Counted from the first letter of the stretch, positions 22,752 to 31,440 are shown. The stretch is DNA of 51,081 bases from Alcanivorax sp. (GCF_014762765.1 NZ_JABURH010000178.1:1-51081), one strand, 5' to 3'. Program-made: numbers and translations. The notes: generated by a model from the sequence alone, not told the origin.

Positions 22752-24079
22752 TGGCTATGCCCAAGGCTGATTACATGGATGCCGCCCAGCAGCCTGCTAA
22801 ACCCGGCTGGAAGCCAACGAAAGACACTATGCCCATTCACGAACCGGATGATTTCATGACTACCCAGCAAGCTGCTCCCGCGCGCCAGCTACCCGTTACC
22901 GTGTTGTCGGGTTTTCTTGGCGCGGGGAAAACCACCGTCCTCAATTATATTCTCAACAACCGTGCCGGCCTGCGCGTGGCAGTGATCGTCAACGACATGA
23001 GCGAGATCAATATCGACGCGGCGCTGGTCAGCAATGAGGTGTCCCTGAATCGTGCCGAAGAAAAGCTGGTGGAAATGAGCAACGGCTGCATCTGCTGCAC
23101 CCTTCGCGAAGACCTGTTGCTGGAAGTGACCCGGCTGTCCCGGGAGGGGCGTTTTGATTATCTGGTGATCGAGTCCACCGGCATTTCCGAGCCACTACCG
23201 GTGGCGGAAGCGTTCACCTTCGAAGACGAAAACGGCGACAGCCTGTCCACGGTGGCGCGGCTGGATACCATGGTCACCGTGGTAGATGCGGTGAATTTCC
23301 TGCGCGACTACCGCAGTGCCCGCACCTTGCAGGAAGACGGTGAAAGCCTGGGCGAGGAGGATCAGCGCAACGTGGTGGACCTGCTGGTGGAACAGGTGGA
23401 ATTCTGCGATGTGCTGCTGATCAGCAAAACCGACCTGGTTAGTGAGGCCGATCTCGAAACGCTCACTGCCACCCTGCGGTTGCTCAATCCGGAGGCTCGC
23501 ATCATACCCATCAGGCACGGCATGGTGCCGCTGGATGCGGTGCTGGACACCGGCCTGTTCGATTTTGAAAAAGCCCAGCAGGCGCCGGGCTGGCTCAAGG
23601 AAATGCGTGGCGAACACTTGCCGGAAAGCGAGGAATACGGCATCAGCAGTTTCAGCTATGAAGCCCGTCGTCCTTTCCATCCGCAACGGTTCTGGGAATT
23701 TCTGCAACAGCCCTGGCCCTACGGCACCCTGTTGCGCTCCAAGGGCTTCTTCTGGCTGGCTAGTCGCCCGCAATTTGCCGGCAACTGGAGCCAGGCCGGC
23801 GAGATTGCCCACCATGGCCCGGCGGGTCTGTTCTGGAAAACCGCACCGGACCAGCACTGGCCCACTGACCCGGAATACCGCGCCATGATCATGGAAAAAT
23901 GGCAGGAACCCTTCGGCGACATGCGCCAGGAACTGGTCTTCATCGGCCACAACCTGCAACCGGAAGCCACCCGCAACGCGCTGGATGCCTGTCTGCTCAC
24001 GGAAGAGGAGATGCTCGCCGGCAAGGAATTATGGCAGCAGCTGGACGACCCGTTCCCGCAGTGGGAGATGGCCGGATGA
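22751..24079 (+). CDS. COG0523 GTPase, zinc metallochaperone-like (ZigA/ZagA type)
   Basis: The 442-residue protein is a G3E-family GTPase. The P-loop is GFLGAGKTT (residues 54-62), the metal motif CxCC is at C113-C115-C116 in NGCICCTLRE, and the base-recognition loop is SKTD. A CobW C-terminal domain follows, with FSYEARRPFHPQRFW and an Asp/Trp-rich tail. Relatives under Zur control hand zinc to essential enzymes under zinc starvation. The first 45 residues before the GTPase core are longer than usual. The start at 22751 is kept because AAGG is well spaced and a leader frame ends there; ATGs at 22829 and 22856 are alternatives. It overlaps the DUF1826 gene by four bases. Confidence 0.9.
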   Translation: MAMPKADYMDAAQQPAKPGWKPTKDTMPIHEPDDFMTTQQAAPARQLPVTVLSGFLGAGKTTVLNYILNNRAGLRVAVIVNDMSEINIDAALVSNEVSLNRAEEKLVEMSNGCICCTLREDLLLEVTRLSREGRFDYLVIESTGISEPLPVAEAFTFEDENGDSLSTVARLDTMVTVVDAVNFLRDYRSARTLQEDGESLGEEDQRNVVDLLVEQVEFCDVLLISKTDLVSEADLETLTATLRLLNPEARIIPIRHGMVPLDAVLDTGLFDFEKAQQAPGWLKEMRGEHLPESEEYGISSFSYEARRPFHPQRFWEFLQQPWPYGTLLRSKGFFWLASRPQFAGNWSQAGEIAHHGPAGLFWKTAPDQHWPTDPEYRAMIMEKWQEPFGDMRQELVFIGHNLQPEATRNALDACLLTEEEMLAGKELWQQLDDPFPQWEMAG

Positions 24080-24705
24080 TGGGTGCAAAGACATTGCCCA
24101 AGGCCTATGCCGCACCGGGCCTGGTGATGCGCGATGACGCCGGGGTGCTCGCCGATGTGATGCTGGACCCGGTGCAGGTGGCGGTGTGGGATCGCCATAG
24201 CCCGCTGGATCAGCAGGTCGTGCAACTGGCCTGCAGGGAGAAACTGGCGGTAAAAAGCTGGCTGGATGTGGCCGATCTGCCAGCCTCCATGAAGCGTTCC
24301 CTGCCAGGGGAGGTTTTCGCGCCACTGCGTGAGGACCTGGCGTTGCTGGCGGACATGATGGCTTGTCTGTTCGGTGCCACTGGTGTGGGGCTGAGGGTGA
24401 CGGCCCTGGAAAAGCCCATGTGCCCGCGTTTCCATGTGGATCGCATTCCCGTGCGCCTGCTGTGTACCTACGGTGGCCCAGGCAGCCAGTGGCTGCCGGC
24501 CCCGGCGGTGCCTGCCGGTCTGCTGGTGCCGGGTGTTGAGCAGGAGGGCCGCTATGCGGCTGAGAGCGTGCAACAACTGGAGGCCGGCCAGGTAGCCCTG
24601 TTCAAAGGCGACACCTGGCGGGATAATCCGGGCTCGGGTGTGGTCCACCGGTCCCCGCCCGTGTCTCCCGGTCAGCAACGCCTGCTGGTCACACTGGATA
24701 TATAG
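24076..24705 (+). CDS. DUF1826 family protein in Zur operon
   Basis: The product has 209 residues from the ATG at 24076, which forms an ATGA overlap with the GTPase stop; an adjacent ATG at 24079 is equally possible. The family, DUF1826, often accompanies COG0523 GTPases and Zur but has no established reaction. I note a possible metal triad: H120-V-D122 in RFHVDRIPVRLL and H191-R192 in VVHRSPP, spaced and surrounded as in Fe(II)/2-oxoglutarate oxygenase-like or cupin folds. It is followed by a final beta strand (RLLVTLDI). This comparison is my inference. Eight bases separate it from zur. Confidence 0.8.
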   Translation: MMGAKTLPKAYAAPGLVMRDDAGVLADVMLDPVQVAVWDRHSPLDQQVVQLACREKLAVKSWLDVADLPASMKRSLPGEVFAPLREDLALLADMMACLFGATGVGLRVTALEKPMCPRFHVDRIPVRLLCTYGGPGSQWLPAPAVPAGLLVPGVEQEGRYAAESVQQLEAGQVALFKGDTWRDNPGSGVVHRSPPVSPGQQRLLVTLDI

Positions 24706-24712
24706 GACTGTC

Positions 24713-25171
24713 ATGAACCGCACCGACCGCATTCTCGCCAGCGCCGAACAGCATTGCCGCGAGCAGGGCGTGCGCATGACCCCCCAGCGGCGTCAGGTGA
24801 TGACGTTGCTGCTGGCCCAATCTGGCCCGCAGAGTGCCTACCAGTTGCTGGACCAGTTCAAGGCGCAATATCAGGAAAACGCCCAGCCGCCCACCATCTA
24901 CCGGGCGCTGGAGTTTCTGGTGCAGCAGGGGCTGGCCCACCGGCTCAGCTCCACCAACCAGTACCTGGCCTGCGATCACATCACCTGCCATCACGGTCAC
25001 CAGGGCACGGTGTTCCTGCTCTGTGATGATTGCGGTGCGGTGCAGGAAACCCCCATGGCGGGGGCGGCCATCAGCGAGTTGCAGCAGAGTATCAAGAGCC
25101 TGGGATTTGTGACCCAGCAGAACCCCTTGCTGGAAGTGCATGGCCGTTGTGCGAACTGCAACGTGGGTTAA
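24713..25171 (+). CDS. zur: Zinc uptake regulator Zur (Fur family)
   Basis: This 152-residue Fur-type repressor starts at an ATG five bases after AGGA. The winged helix covers residues about 20-80 (MTPQRRQVM, PPTIYRALEFL). The metal sites are clear: C104-DD-C107 and C146-AN-C149 form the structural zinc site. H93, H94 and H96 in the CHHGHQG stretch, with C87, lie where the sensory site is found. Unlike Fur, it lacks the HHDH cluster in that position and fits Zur. It binds zinc and represses zinc-acquisition genes, here most likely its own operon through the palindrome at 22687. Confidence 0.92.
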   Translation: MNRTDRILASAEQHCREQGVRMTPQRRQVMTLLLAQSGPQSAYQLLDQFKAQYQENAQPPTIYRALEFLVQQGLAHRLSSTNQYLACDHITCHHGHQGTVFLLCDDCGAVQETPMAGAAISELQQSIKSLGFVTQQNPLLEVHGRCANCNVG

Positions 25172-25499
25172 ATACAGGTAACACGCGTTTATAAAACCCT
25201 ATGGCGATAGCGCGCCATGCTGGCGGTGTGATCCAAACCAGTTGCAAGTTGAAAGTGGAAACGCGGGAAAGTCCCGGGACATACGAGACTTTTCATTGCC
25301 GCGCTTCAGGGTTGATTTCGCGATGCGAGCATCGCTTCCCACAGGGAAATAACTGGCTCTGGGTCGTTTCAGGGTGATGTGGGAAGCGATGCTTGCCATC
25401 GCGAATATCACAATCAAGCGCGGGCGCCGAGCTTATCGTTATCTGCTGAGCTTTCTTCGCGTTGTAGCTTGTAGCTGTTCTCAAAACCGGGAGACAACC
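25172..25499. other. Intergenic gap with paired REP repeats
   Basis: This 328-base gap between zur and the MerC-like gene holds a pair of opposed GGGAAGCGAT-type palindromes (25317-25405) and the perfect palindrome TCCCGGGA (25272-25279). I found no second Zur box and no clear promoter, so the control of the downstream operon is open. Confidence 0.7.
25317..25405. repeat. Paired, opposed GGGAAGCGAT-type REP units (BIME-like)
   Basis: TTCGCGATGCGAGCATCGCT-TCCCACAGGGAAAT is followed 40 bases later by the inverse, TGTGGGAAGCGATGCTTGCC-ATCGCGAA. Each unit is itself palindromic around GCGATGC. Related units are at 17303-17334 and 48365-48441. Confidence 0.8.
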
Positions 25500-25904
25500 A
25501 TGTCACGTTTACGTCTGGACCAGGCGGCCATCGCCCTGTCCGGTTTGTGTATGATTCATTGTGTGGCCAGCGTTGCCGGGTTGTTTGCCATTGGCTTTCT
25601 GTCGGTGGTTGGCGGGGTGGATGAGCTGTTTCACCAGGCGTTGCTGGCGTTGATTGTGCCGGTCAGTGTGCTTGCCATGGTTGCCGGTTACCGCAAGCAT
25701 CGGCGGCGCAAGGTGTTGTTGCCCGGCCTGTTGGCGCTGATCGCATTGTGCATGCTCACCGCCTTTGAAGCGGCGCTGCACGACACCCTGTGGGAACCGC
25801 TGCTCACCAGCCTGGTCGGAATCTGTCTGGTCGCCACGCATGTGGGCAACATCCGCGCCTGCAAGGAATGTGAGAGTCATCATGAAGAGATTCGTACGGC
25901 TTGA
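25500..25904 (+). CDS. MerC-domain membrane protein
   Basis: The ATG at 25500 follows GGGAG by six bases. The 134-residue protein has four hydrophobic segments. The first contains C17-MIH-C21, the paired cysteines that bind mercury in true MerC, and the C-terminal tail adds a CxxC-like CKECESHH. Chromosomal MerC-like proteins are common without a mercury operon. Here it heads a set of genes that looks like a zinc importer, so a role in zinc or other soft-metal handling in the inner membrane is a fair inference. It overlaps the next gene by 23 bases. Confidence 0.8.
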   Translation: MSRLRLDQAAIALSGLCMIHCVASVAGLFAIGFLSVVGGVDELFHQALLALIVPVSVLAMVAGYRKHRRRKVLLPGLLALIALCMLTAFEAALHDTLWEPLLTSLVGICLVATHVGNIRACKECESHHEEIRTA

Positions 25905-26430
25905 ATGCCTGGCCGGGTTAGGGCTCGGGTTATTGATGTTGCTCGGCAATCCGGCTGCCGCCGCCGGGGTGCATCAGCATGGACTGGCCGACGCGGCGGT
26001 GGTGGTGGAAGGGCATAGCCTGACCGTCAGTTTCCGGGCGCCGCTGATGGATATTCTCGGCACCGAGCAACCGCCAGTGGATGCCGCCGCCCGGGTTCGC
26101 TATGCGGATCGTCTGAAGCAGGTGAGTGAGCCGCAGTTGCCTGCAGCCGCCGGCTGCAGGCTCAGCCATGAAACCCGTAACGGAGTCGCGGCACTGTTTC
26201 CGGAACGTCAGCAGCACGACCACGAACATGAGCACCATGAACATGGCCATCATGCGGATGTGGAAGCGGAATGGACTTTTCAGTGTCAGTCTCCGGACAA
26301 GCTGACCACGGTTTCCCTGCCTTTCCTGGCTATTTTTTCCAGTCTGACCACCGAGGTCGTTCTGTTATTGCCGGACGGGCAGGGCGCCTTGCGCCTGACT
26401 CCCGGTGACACCCGCATTCCCCTGGAGTAA
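25882..26430 (+). CDS. DUF2796 (ZrgA-like) periplasmic zinc-binding protein
   Basis: The 182-residue precursor starts inside the MerC-like gene after GAGAG and has a signal peptide of about 28 residues ending in AAAA. The mature protein begins GVHQHG, a potential N-terminal metal site. It then has a beta-rich domain interrupted by a His-rich loop (QHDHEHEHHEHGHH, residues 111-124). A cysteine pair, C92 and C135, may form a disulfide. This is the pattern of DUF2796, the family of Vibrio cholerae ZrgA, the binding component of a zinc uptake system. Two bases separate it from the ATPase gene. Confidence 0.85.
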   Translation: MKRFVRLECLAGLGLGLLMLLGNPAAAAGVHQHGLADAAVVVEGHSLTVSFRAPLMDILGTEQPPVDAAARVRYADRLKQVSEPQLPAAAGCRLSHETRNGVAALFPERQQHDHEHEHHEHGHHADVEAEWTFQCQSPDKLTTVSLPFLAIFSSLTTEVVLLLPDGQGALRLTPGDTRIPLE

Positions 26431-26432
26431 CT

Positions 26433-27134
26433 GTGGTTCTTGAACTGGATAACCTGCGTTATCAGCACCCGGGCCAAGCCCGGCCTTTCATCCATATTGA
26501 CCACTTTGCCCTGCAGTCCGGTGAGCGGGTACTGCTTCATGGCCCCAGTGGGTGCGGGAAAAGCACCTTGCTGTCACTGATTACCGGCATCAGGCCGGCT
26601 CAGCAGGGTGATATCCGGGTGGCGGGAAAACCGTTTTCTTCTCTGTCGCAGCGGCGCCGGGACGCTTTTCGGGCGGACCATATCGGTGTCATCTTTCAGG
26701 CCTTCAACCTGCTCCCATACCTGACTGCGGTGGATAACGTCTGTCTTAGCGCCGGGTTCTCACGGCGGCGTTGTGAGCGGGAAACGGCCGGCAACAACAA
26801 GCAGAGAAGGGTTGCGGCACAGGAGCTGCTGACCCGTCTGGGGCTGGATGCAGCCACGTCAGTTCTGCCCGCCTGGCAGCTGTCATTCGGCCAGCAACAG
26901 CGGGTGGCTGCGGCCCGGGCCCTGTTCGGCAAACCGGATCTGATCATCGCTGACGAACCCACTTCGGCCCTGGATAGCCACAGCCGCGATACCCTGCTGG
27001 CATTGCTCTGCGAGCATTGTGAACACGCCGGCAGTGCCTTGCTGATGGTCAGCCACGACAGTCAGGTGGCCGACCGTTTCCATCGCAGCGTGGCGTTTTC
27101 CGAACTGAACGGGGGAGGGCACCATGCTGCCTAG
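26433..27134 (+). CDS. ABC transporter ATPase (LolD/MacB type), probable zinc system
   Basis: A GTG two bases after the DUF2796 stop begins a 233-residue ATPase. Walker A is GPSGCGKST (37-45), the Q-loop VIFQAFNLLPYLT, Walker B LIIADE (D174, E175), and the H-loop SHD. The signature reads LSFGQ at 150-154 rather than LSGGQ, an uncommon change of the second position. The overall type is that of ATPases paired with FtsX/MacB-like permeases, and the next gene encodes such a permease. In the Zrg-type arrangement these move zinc, but direct evidence is lacking. It overlaps the permease gene by 11 bases. Confidence 0.88.
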   Translation: MVLELDNLRYQHPGQARPFIHIDHFALQSGERVLLHGPSGCGKSTLLSLITGIRPAQQGDIRVAGKPFSSLSQRRRDAFRADHIGVIFQAFNLLPYLTAVDNVCLSAGFSRRRCERETAGNNKQRRVAAQELLTRLGLDAATSVLPAWQLSFGQQQRVAAARALFGKPDLIIADEPTSALDSHSRDTLLALLCEHCEHAGSALLMVSHDSQVADRFHRSVAFSELNGGGHHAA

Positions 27135-28362
27135 GATCATTCTTGCCTCGCTGCGTACCCGGAAAACCTCGGCAACGCTGATTGTTGTGGCCATCGCGTT
27201 GAGTCTGGTGATGATCGTGGGCATCGAGCGCCTGCGTCACCAGGTACGCGCCAACTTTGCCAGCACTGTGTCCGGCATCGATCTGATTGTCAGTGCCCGC
27301 GGCGGTCCCATGAATATCCTGCTGTACAGCGTGTTCCGGCTCAGCGATCCCACGGCCGGTATTCGCTGGGACACCGTGGAGCATCTTGCCGACCACCCGG
27401 ACGTGAAGTGGTGGATTCCCATCGCCCTGGGTGACTCCCACCGTGGCTTCCCGGTGGTGGCCACCAACGGCAGTTATCTGACCCATTACCGTTATGGGCG
27501 GGATCAGGCCCTGTCGCTGGCAGGGGGCGAGTGGTTTACCGCTGCGGATCAGGTGGTACTGGGCAGTGCCGTGGCCCAGCGCCTCGGTTACCGGCTCGGT
27601 GACGATATCGTGCTGGCCCATGGCGCCAGCGGCCCGGCCATTATCGAACACGACAACCACCCCTTTACCGTGGTGGGCGTGCTGGCAGCCACCGGCACGC
27701 CGGTGGATCAGAGTGTGCATATTTCCCTGGCCGGCATGGCCGCCATTCACAGCGGAGGCCAGTTTCGTTCCGGGTTGCCGCCGCTGCCGGGTCAGCAGGC
27801 CGATACCCCGGATTCCGTGAATGCGGTCATGCTGGGACTGCAACGACGTACCGCCGTGCTCAGCCTGCAGCGGGAACTGTCCCGTTATAAAGCCGAGCCG
27901 CTCAGCGCCATCATTCCCGGTGTCCAGCTGCAGCGGCTGTGGCGCATGACAGCGGTGGGGGAAAACGCCCTGCGTGCCACTTCCATGGCGGTACTGCTGG
28001 TGGCGCTGCTGGTGCTGGTGTCCACCATTCTGGCTGCCCTGGAAGGGCGCCGCCATGAACTGGCGGTGTTGCGCGCCGCTGGCGCCGGTCGGCGCGCCGT
28101 CTATGGGGTGATCGTGGGCGAGAGCCTGTTTGTCACGGTGATCGGCAGCCTGCTGGGGCTGGTGCTGCTGTTTGTGGCACAGTGGGCACTGGCGCCGCTG
28201 GCACTGGCCGAATGGTCCTTGCGCCTGCCGGAAACCTTCCTGGCTCTGCGTGAGTTGCCGGCACTTGCTGCGATCCTGCTGGCTGGTTCCCTGGCCGGCC
28301 TGATTCCCGCGGAAAAAGCCTTCCGCAACAGCCTGGCCGATGGCCTGACCCCGAGGAACTGA
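27124..28362 (+). CDS. ABC transporter permease, FtsX/MacB-like
   Basis: The 412-residue protein has an N-terminal membrane helix (LIVVAIALSLVMIVGI), a large periplasmic domain of about 220 residues, and three C-terminal helices with the FtsX signature LEGRRHELAVLRAAGAGRRAVYGVIVGES. That layout is typical of FtsX/LolE/MacB permeases, which pull or push substrates in the periplasm. Together with the upstream ATPase and the His-rich DUF2796 protein it suggests a zinc-related transporter. GGGGGAGGG precedes its start inside the ATPase gene. One base separates it from the next gene. Confidence 0.88.
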   Translation: MLPRIILASLRTRKTSATLIVVAIALSLVMIVGIERLRHQVRANFASTVSGIDLIVSARGGPMNILLYSVFRLSDPTAGIRWDTVEHLADHPDVKWWIPIALGDSHRGFPVVATNGSYLTHYRYGRDQALSLAGGEWFTAADQVVLGSAVAQRLGYRLGDDIVLAHGASGPAIIEHDNHPFTVVGVLAATGTPVDQSVHISLAGMAAIHSGGQFRSGLPPLPGQQADTPDSVNAVMLGLQRRTAVLSLQRELSRYKAEPLSAIIPGVQLQRLWRMTAVGENALRATSMAVLLVALLVLVSTILAALEGRRHELAVLRAAGAGRRAVYGVIVGESLFVTVIGSLLGLVLLFVAQWALAPLALAEWSLRLPETFLALRELPALAAILLAGSLAGLIPAEKAFRNSLADGLTPRN

Positions 28363-28363
28363 T

Positions 28364-28897
28364 ATGCGTAGTCTGATCATCCTTCTTTGTCTGTTGATCA
28401 GCTTGCCGGGCTGGGCTGCCCGCGAACTGGAATGGGACGACCTGGTCCCAGCGGACTACGACCCCAATGCCGTCTATGAAGGATTATTCAGCAAGATTTA
28501 CGGTGATCAGCCAGCGGAAGATATCGACGACGGTGATGCCCGTGGCGAGCAGATGATGGATGCCATCGACAAGGCCTGGCGCGAAGCGCCCCTGAAGGCT
28601 GAGCTGGATAACACCGTCGTGCGTCTACCCGGCTATGGGGTGCCACTGGACGGCGACGAGGAATACGTACGTGAATTCCTGCTGGTGCCGTACTTCGGTG
28701 CCTGTATCCACACGCCGCCGCCGCCCCGTAACCAGATTATTCTGGTGAAGATGAAAGGGCAGGGCGTGCCGCTGGATCTGGTGTTCGAGGCCCTGTGGCT
28801 GGAAGGCACCCTCAAGGTGTCCAGCCAGGACACCGAATACGGCACCGCAGGCTACGTGCTGGAAGGTGAATCCGCCGAGCTGTTCACCGGTTATTAG
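28364..28897 (+). CDS. DUF3299 secreted protein of the zinc cluster
   Basis: The 177-residue precursor has a signal peptide ending LPGWAA. The mature protein carries the DUF3299 hallmarks WDDLVP near the start, [11 protein letters not shown], and [21 protein letters not shown], with a single conserved cysteine beside a histidine (ACIH). Family members sit at the end of operons that combine DUF2796 and FtsX-like ABC genes, as here. A periplasmic accessory role in metal delivery is inferred. A possible terminator lies 72 bases past the stop. Confidence 0.82.
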   Translation: MRSLIILLCLLISLPGWAARELEWDDLVPADYDPNAVYEGLFSKIYGDQPAEDIDDGDARGEQMMDAIDKAWREAPLKAELDNTVVRLPGYGVPLDGDEEYVREFLLVPYFGACIHTPPPPRNQIILVKMKGQGVPLDLVFEALWLEGTLKVSSQDTEYGTAGYVLEGESAELFTGY

Positions 28898-28968
28898 GAT
28901 CCCGCACCCGCTTCTGGCTCTGTCCCGGAAGCGACCACTGTGCGACAATGCGCGCGCTTCGCGCACTC

Positions 28969-29000
28969 CGCCGCCGTTGACGCCTGTCAGCGGCGCTTTT
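28969..29000 (+). terminator. Possible terminator or attenuator before the ABC-F gene
   Basis: CGCCGC-CGT-TGAC-GCCT-GTCA-GCGGCG forms a stem with a three-base bulge, followed by CTTTTCGCTTTT. It could end the zinc operon. Lying 25 bases before the ABC-F start, it could also act as an attenuator in that gene's leader. Confidence 0.4.
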
Positions 29001-29024
29001 CGCTTTTCCAACCGGTACAAAACA

Positions 29025-30614
29025 TTGCTCACAACCGCCAACCTCACCATGCAGTTCGGTGCCAAGCCGCTGTTTGAAAACGTGTCCGTGAAATTCGGCA
29101 ACGGCAACCGCTACGGCCTGATTGGCGCCAACGGCTGCGGCAAATCCACCTTTATGAAGATTCTCGGGGGGGACCTGGAGCCGTCCGCCGGCAATGTGTC
29201 CAAGGACCCGGACGAGCGCATCGGCAAGCTGCGCCAGGATCAGTTCGCCTACGAGAAATACTCGGTAGTAGACACCGTGATCATGGGCAACGAAGAGTTG
29301 TGGAAGATCAAGGAAGAGCGCGACGGCATCTACGCCAAGGCGGAAATGAGCGAGGAAGACGGCATCCGCGCCGGTGAGCTGGAGGCGGAATTCGCCGAGC
29401 TGGACGGCTACACCGCCGAATCCCGCGCTGGTGAGCTGCTGTTGGGCCTGGATATTCCGGTGGAGCAGCACTTCGGTCCCATGAGTGAGATTGCCCCGGG
29501 CTGGAAACTGCGTGTACTGCTGGCCCAGGCCCTGTTCGCCGACCCGGATATCATGTTGCTGGATGAGCCCACCAACAACCTGGACATCAACACCATCCGC
29601 TGGCTGGAAGACGTGCTCAACCAGCGCCAGTGCACCATGATCATCATTTCCCACGATCGCCACTTCCTGAACAGCGTCTGCACGCACATGGCGGACCTGG
29701 ATTACGGCGAGCTGCGTGTTTACCCGGGCAACTATGATGAATACATGACCGCGGCCACCCAGGCCCGCGAGCGCCTGCATGCGGACAATGCCAAGAAGAA
29801 ACAACAGATCGCCGAGTTGAAAACCTTCGTCAGCCGTTTCAGCGCCAATGCCTCCAAGTCCAAGCAGGCCACCAGCCGCGCCAAGCAGATCGACAAGATC
29901 AAGCTGGATGAAGTGAAACCCTCCAGCCGCCAGAATCCCTACATTATTTTCGAGCAGGACAAGAAGCTGTTCCGCAACGCTTTGGAAGTGAAGGGGCTGG
30001 CCAAATCCTTTGACGAGGCGCTGTTCTCCGGTCTCGACCTGCGAGTGGAAGTGGGTGAGCGCATCGCTATCATCGGTCCCAACGGCATTGGCAAATCCAC
30101 CTTGCTGCGCTGTCTGGTGGGGGATCTGGCACCCACCGCCGGGGAAGTGAAATGGTCCGAGAACAGCGAGCTGGGTTACTACGCCCAGGACCACGCCCAC
30201 GACTTCGCCGACGATATGGACCTGTTCGCCTGGATGAACCAGTGGGGCCAGGAAAAAGACGACGAACAGGTCATCCGTGGCACCCTGGGTCGGTTGCTGT
30301 TTTCCCAGAAAGATATCGGCAAGTCCGTGAAGGTGATCTCCGGGGGAGAGCAGGGGCGCATGCTGTTCGGCAAGATCATGCTGCAACGGCCCAACATCCT
30401 GCTGCTGGATGAGCCCACCAACCACATGGATATGGAGTGCATCGAGTCTCTGAATCTGGCGCTGGAAAATTACCCGGGTACCTTGCTGTTCGTCAGTCAT
30501 GACCGGGAATTCGTGTCCTCCCTGGCCTCCCGGATTATCGAAATCACCCCCACCGGCATCGTCGACTTCCACGGCAGCTACGACGATTACCTGAAAAGCC
30601 AGGGCGTAGGCTGA
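29025..30614 (+). CDS. ybiT: ABC-F ATPase, YbiT type
   Basis: A TTG start at 29025 gives 529 residues beginning [20 protein letters not shown], matching E. coli YbiT (530 residues, MLVSSNVTMQFG) in both length and N-terminus; a longer open frame extends upstream without homology. Two ABC domains are present with Walker [10 protein letters not shown] and GPNGIGKST and Walker [11 protein letters not shown] and [11 protein letters not shown] charged inter-domain linker ([15 protein letters not shown]) is present, and the protein has no membrane segments. ABC-F proteins act on the ribosome E site and relieve stalled translation. YbiT's precise trigger is not established. No strong ribosome site precedes the TTG. 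Confidence 0.93.
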   Translation: MLTTANLTMQFGAKPLFENVSVKFGNGNRYGLIGANGCGKSTFMKILGGDLEPSAGNVSKDPDERIGKLRQDQFAYEKYSVVDTVIMGNEELWKIKEERDGIYAKAEMSEEDGIRAGELEAEFAELDGYTAESRAGELLLGLDIPVEQHFGPMSEIAPGWKLRVLLAQALFADPDIMLLDEPTNNLDINTIRWLEDVLNQRQCTMIIISHDRHFLNSVCTHMADLDYGELRVYPGNYDEYMTAATQARERLHADNAKKKQQIAELKTFVSRFSANASKSKQATSRAKQIDKIKLDEVKPSSRQNPYIIFEQDKKLFRNALEVKGLAKSFDEALFSGLDLRVEVGERIAIIGPNGIGKSTLLRCLVGDLAPTAGEVKWSENSELGYYAQDHAHDFADDMDLFAWMNQWGQEKDDEQVIRGTLGRLLFSQKDIGKSVKVISGGEQGRMLFGKIMLQRPNILLLDEPTNHMDMECIESLNLALENYPGTLLFVSHDREFVSSLASRIIEITPTGIVDFHGSYDDYLKSQGVG

Positions 30615-30670
30615 AAAGATACCGCAGAGCGATTCACGAGAAACGAAAGATAACCCCAGGCAAAAACGGT

Positions 30671-30746
30671 TTCACCACAGAGGGCACAGAGAACACAGAG
30701 ACGAAGAGGGTTTTTCCTCAGTGAACTCTGTGGCCTCTGTGGTGAA
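30671..30746. repeat. CACAGAG-type dispersed inverted repeat, copy 3
   Basis: TTCACCACAGAGG-GCACAGAG-AACACAGAG on the left pairs with CTCTGTGGCCTCTGTGGTGAA on the right. This is the best conserved of the three copies and lies between the ends of convergent genes. Confidence 0.8.
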
Positions 30747-30756
30747 AAATTGCTTT

Positions 30757-31338
30757 TCAACGCACCATCGCCCAATGCCGCACATCCGTCCCCGGCATCA
30801 CCGCCTCGTGCACCACCTCAAACCCGAAGCGCCGGTACAGCGACACATTGTCCGGGTTATGGGTATCCAGGTAGGCAGACAGTCCTTCCCGATCCAGCCG
30901 CTCCAGTGTCGGTTGCAACAGCCGTGTGGCCAGCCCCTGGCCCTGCTTCTGCGGATCAATCCCCAGCAATAACAGATAGGCGTGAGGTTTTTGCATCAGC
31001 TGGTCATGCACTTCTTGCATGGCTTCCCCGGCATCCACCTGCCGTTTCACTGCCGCGGGCCCTTGGCGCAACATGGGCAGGGCGCCAAAGCGAACCATAT
31101 CCAGGACACTGCGGTGCAATGCCCGAGACGGCAGCCACACGGCAGCGCCGTCAATGTTGCCTGGCGTAGTGCAGATTTCTCCCCGGTGGTTCGCATGGCG
31201 AATCAGAAAGAGAAAGGTATGCTGGGACAGTGCCAAACGATGTTGATCGTCCGGAAAGAAATAACCAAACAGTGGATCGTGAAAGAACGCCCGGCTGAGT
31301 ACCCGGGCGACGGCATAAATGTCTGTAGAGGCTGACAT
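30757..31338 (-). CDS. GNAT family N-acetyltransferase
   Basis: The 193-residue protein has the GNAT acetyl-CoA loop in LGIDPQKQGQGLATRLLQP (Q/RxxGxG/A type) and a C-terminal LYRRFGFEVVHE motif. The N-terminal half, with RAFFHDPLFGYFFPD, resembles a subgroup of uncharacterised acetyltransferases in actinobacteria and proteobacteria. The acceptor substrate is unknown. The gene lies alone, convergent with the ABC-F gene. No clear Shine-Dalgarno precedes the ATG. Confidence 0.85.
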   Translation of the reverse strand: MSASTDIYAVARVLSRAFFHDPLFGYFFPDDQHRLALSQHTFLFLIRHANHRGEICTTPGNIDGAAVWLPSRALHRSVLDMVRFGALPMLRQGPAAVKRQVDAGEAMQEVHDQLMQKPHAYLLLLGIDPQKQGQGLATRLLQPTLERLDREGLSAYLDTHNPDNVSLYRRFGFEVVHEAVMPGTDVRHWAMVR

Positions 31339-31440
31339 GGCTGACTATCGTTACAGGAGTGAGTGCCAAGCATAACCGAATCGGCTGCTCCTGTTGGAAC
31401 CCTGCAAGCCCCCTTTATATGAGTAACGTCAAGCCTGCCG

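Noticed and set aside
25500-25904. Mercury resistance operon
   Set aside because: Only a MerC-like protein is present; merR, merT, merP and merA are absent and the neighbours point to zinc.
28884-30572. Antisense open frame of 562 codons over ybiT
   Set aside because: The sense strand encodes a clear ABC-F protein; the antisense product is low-complexity and has no recognisable family.
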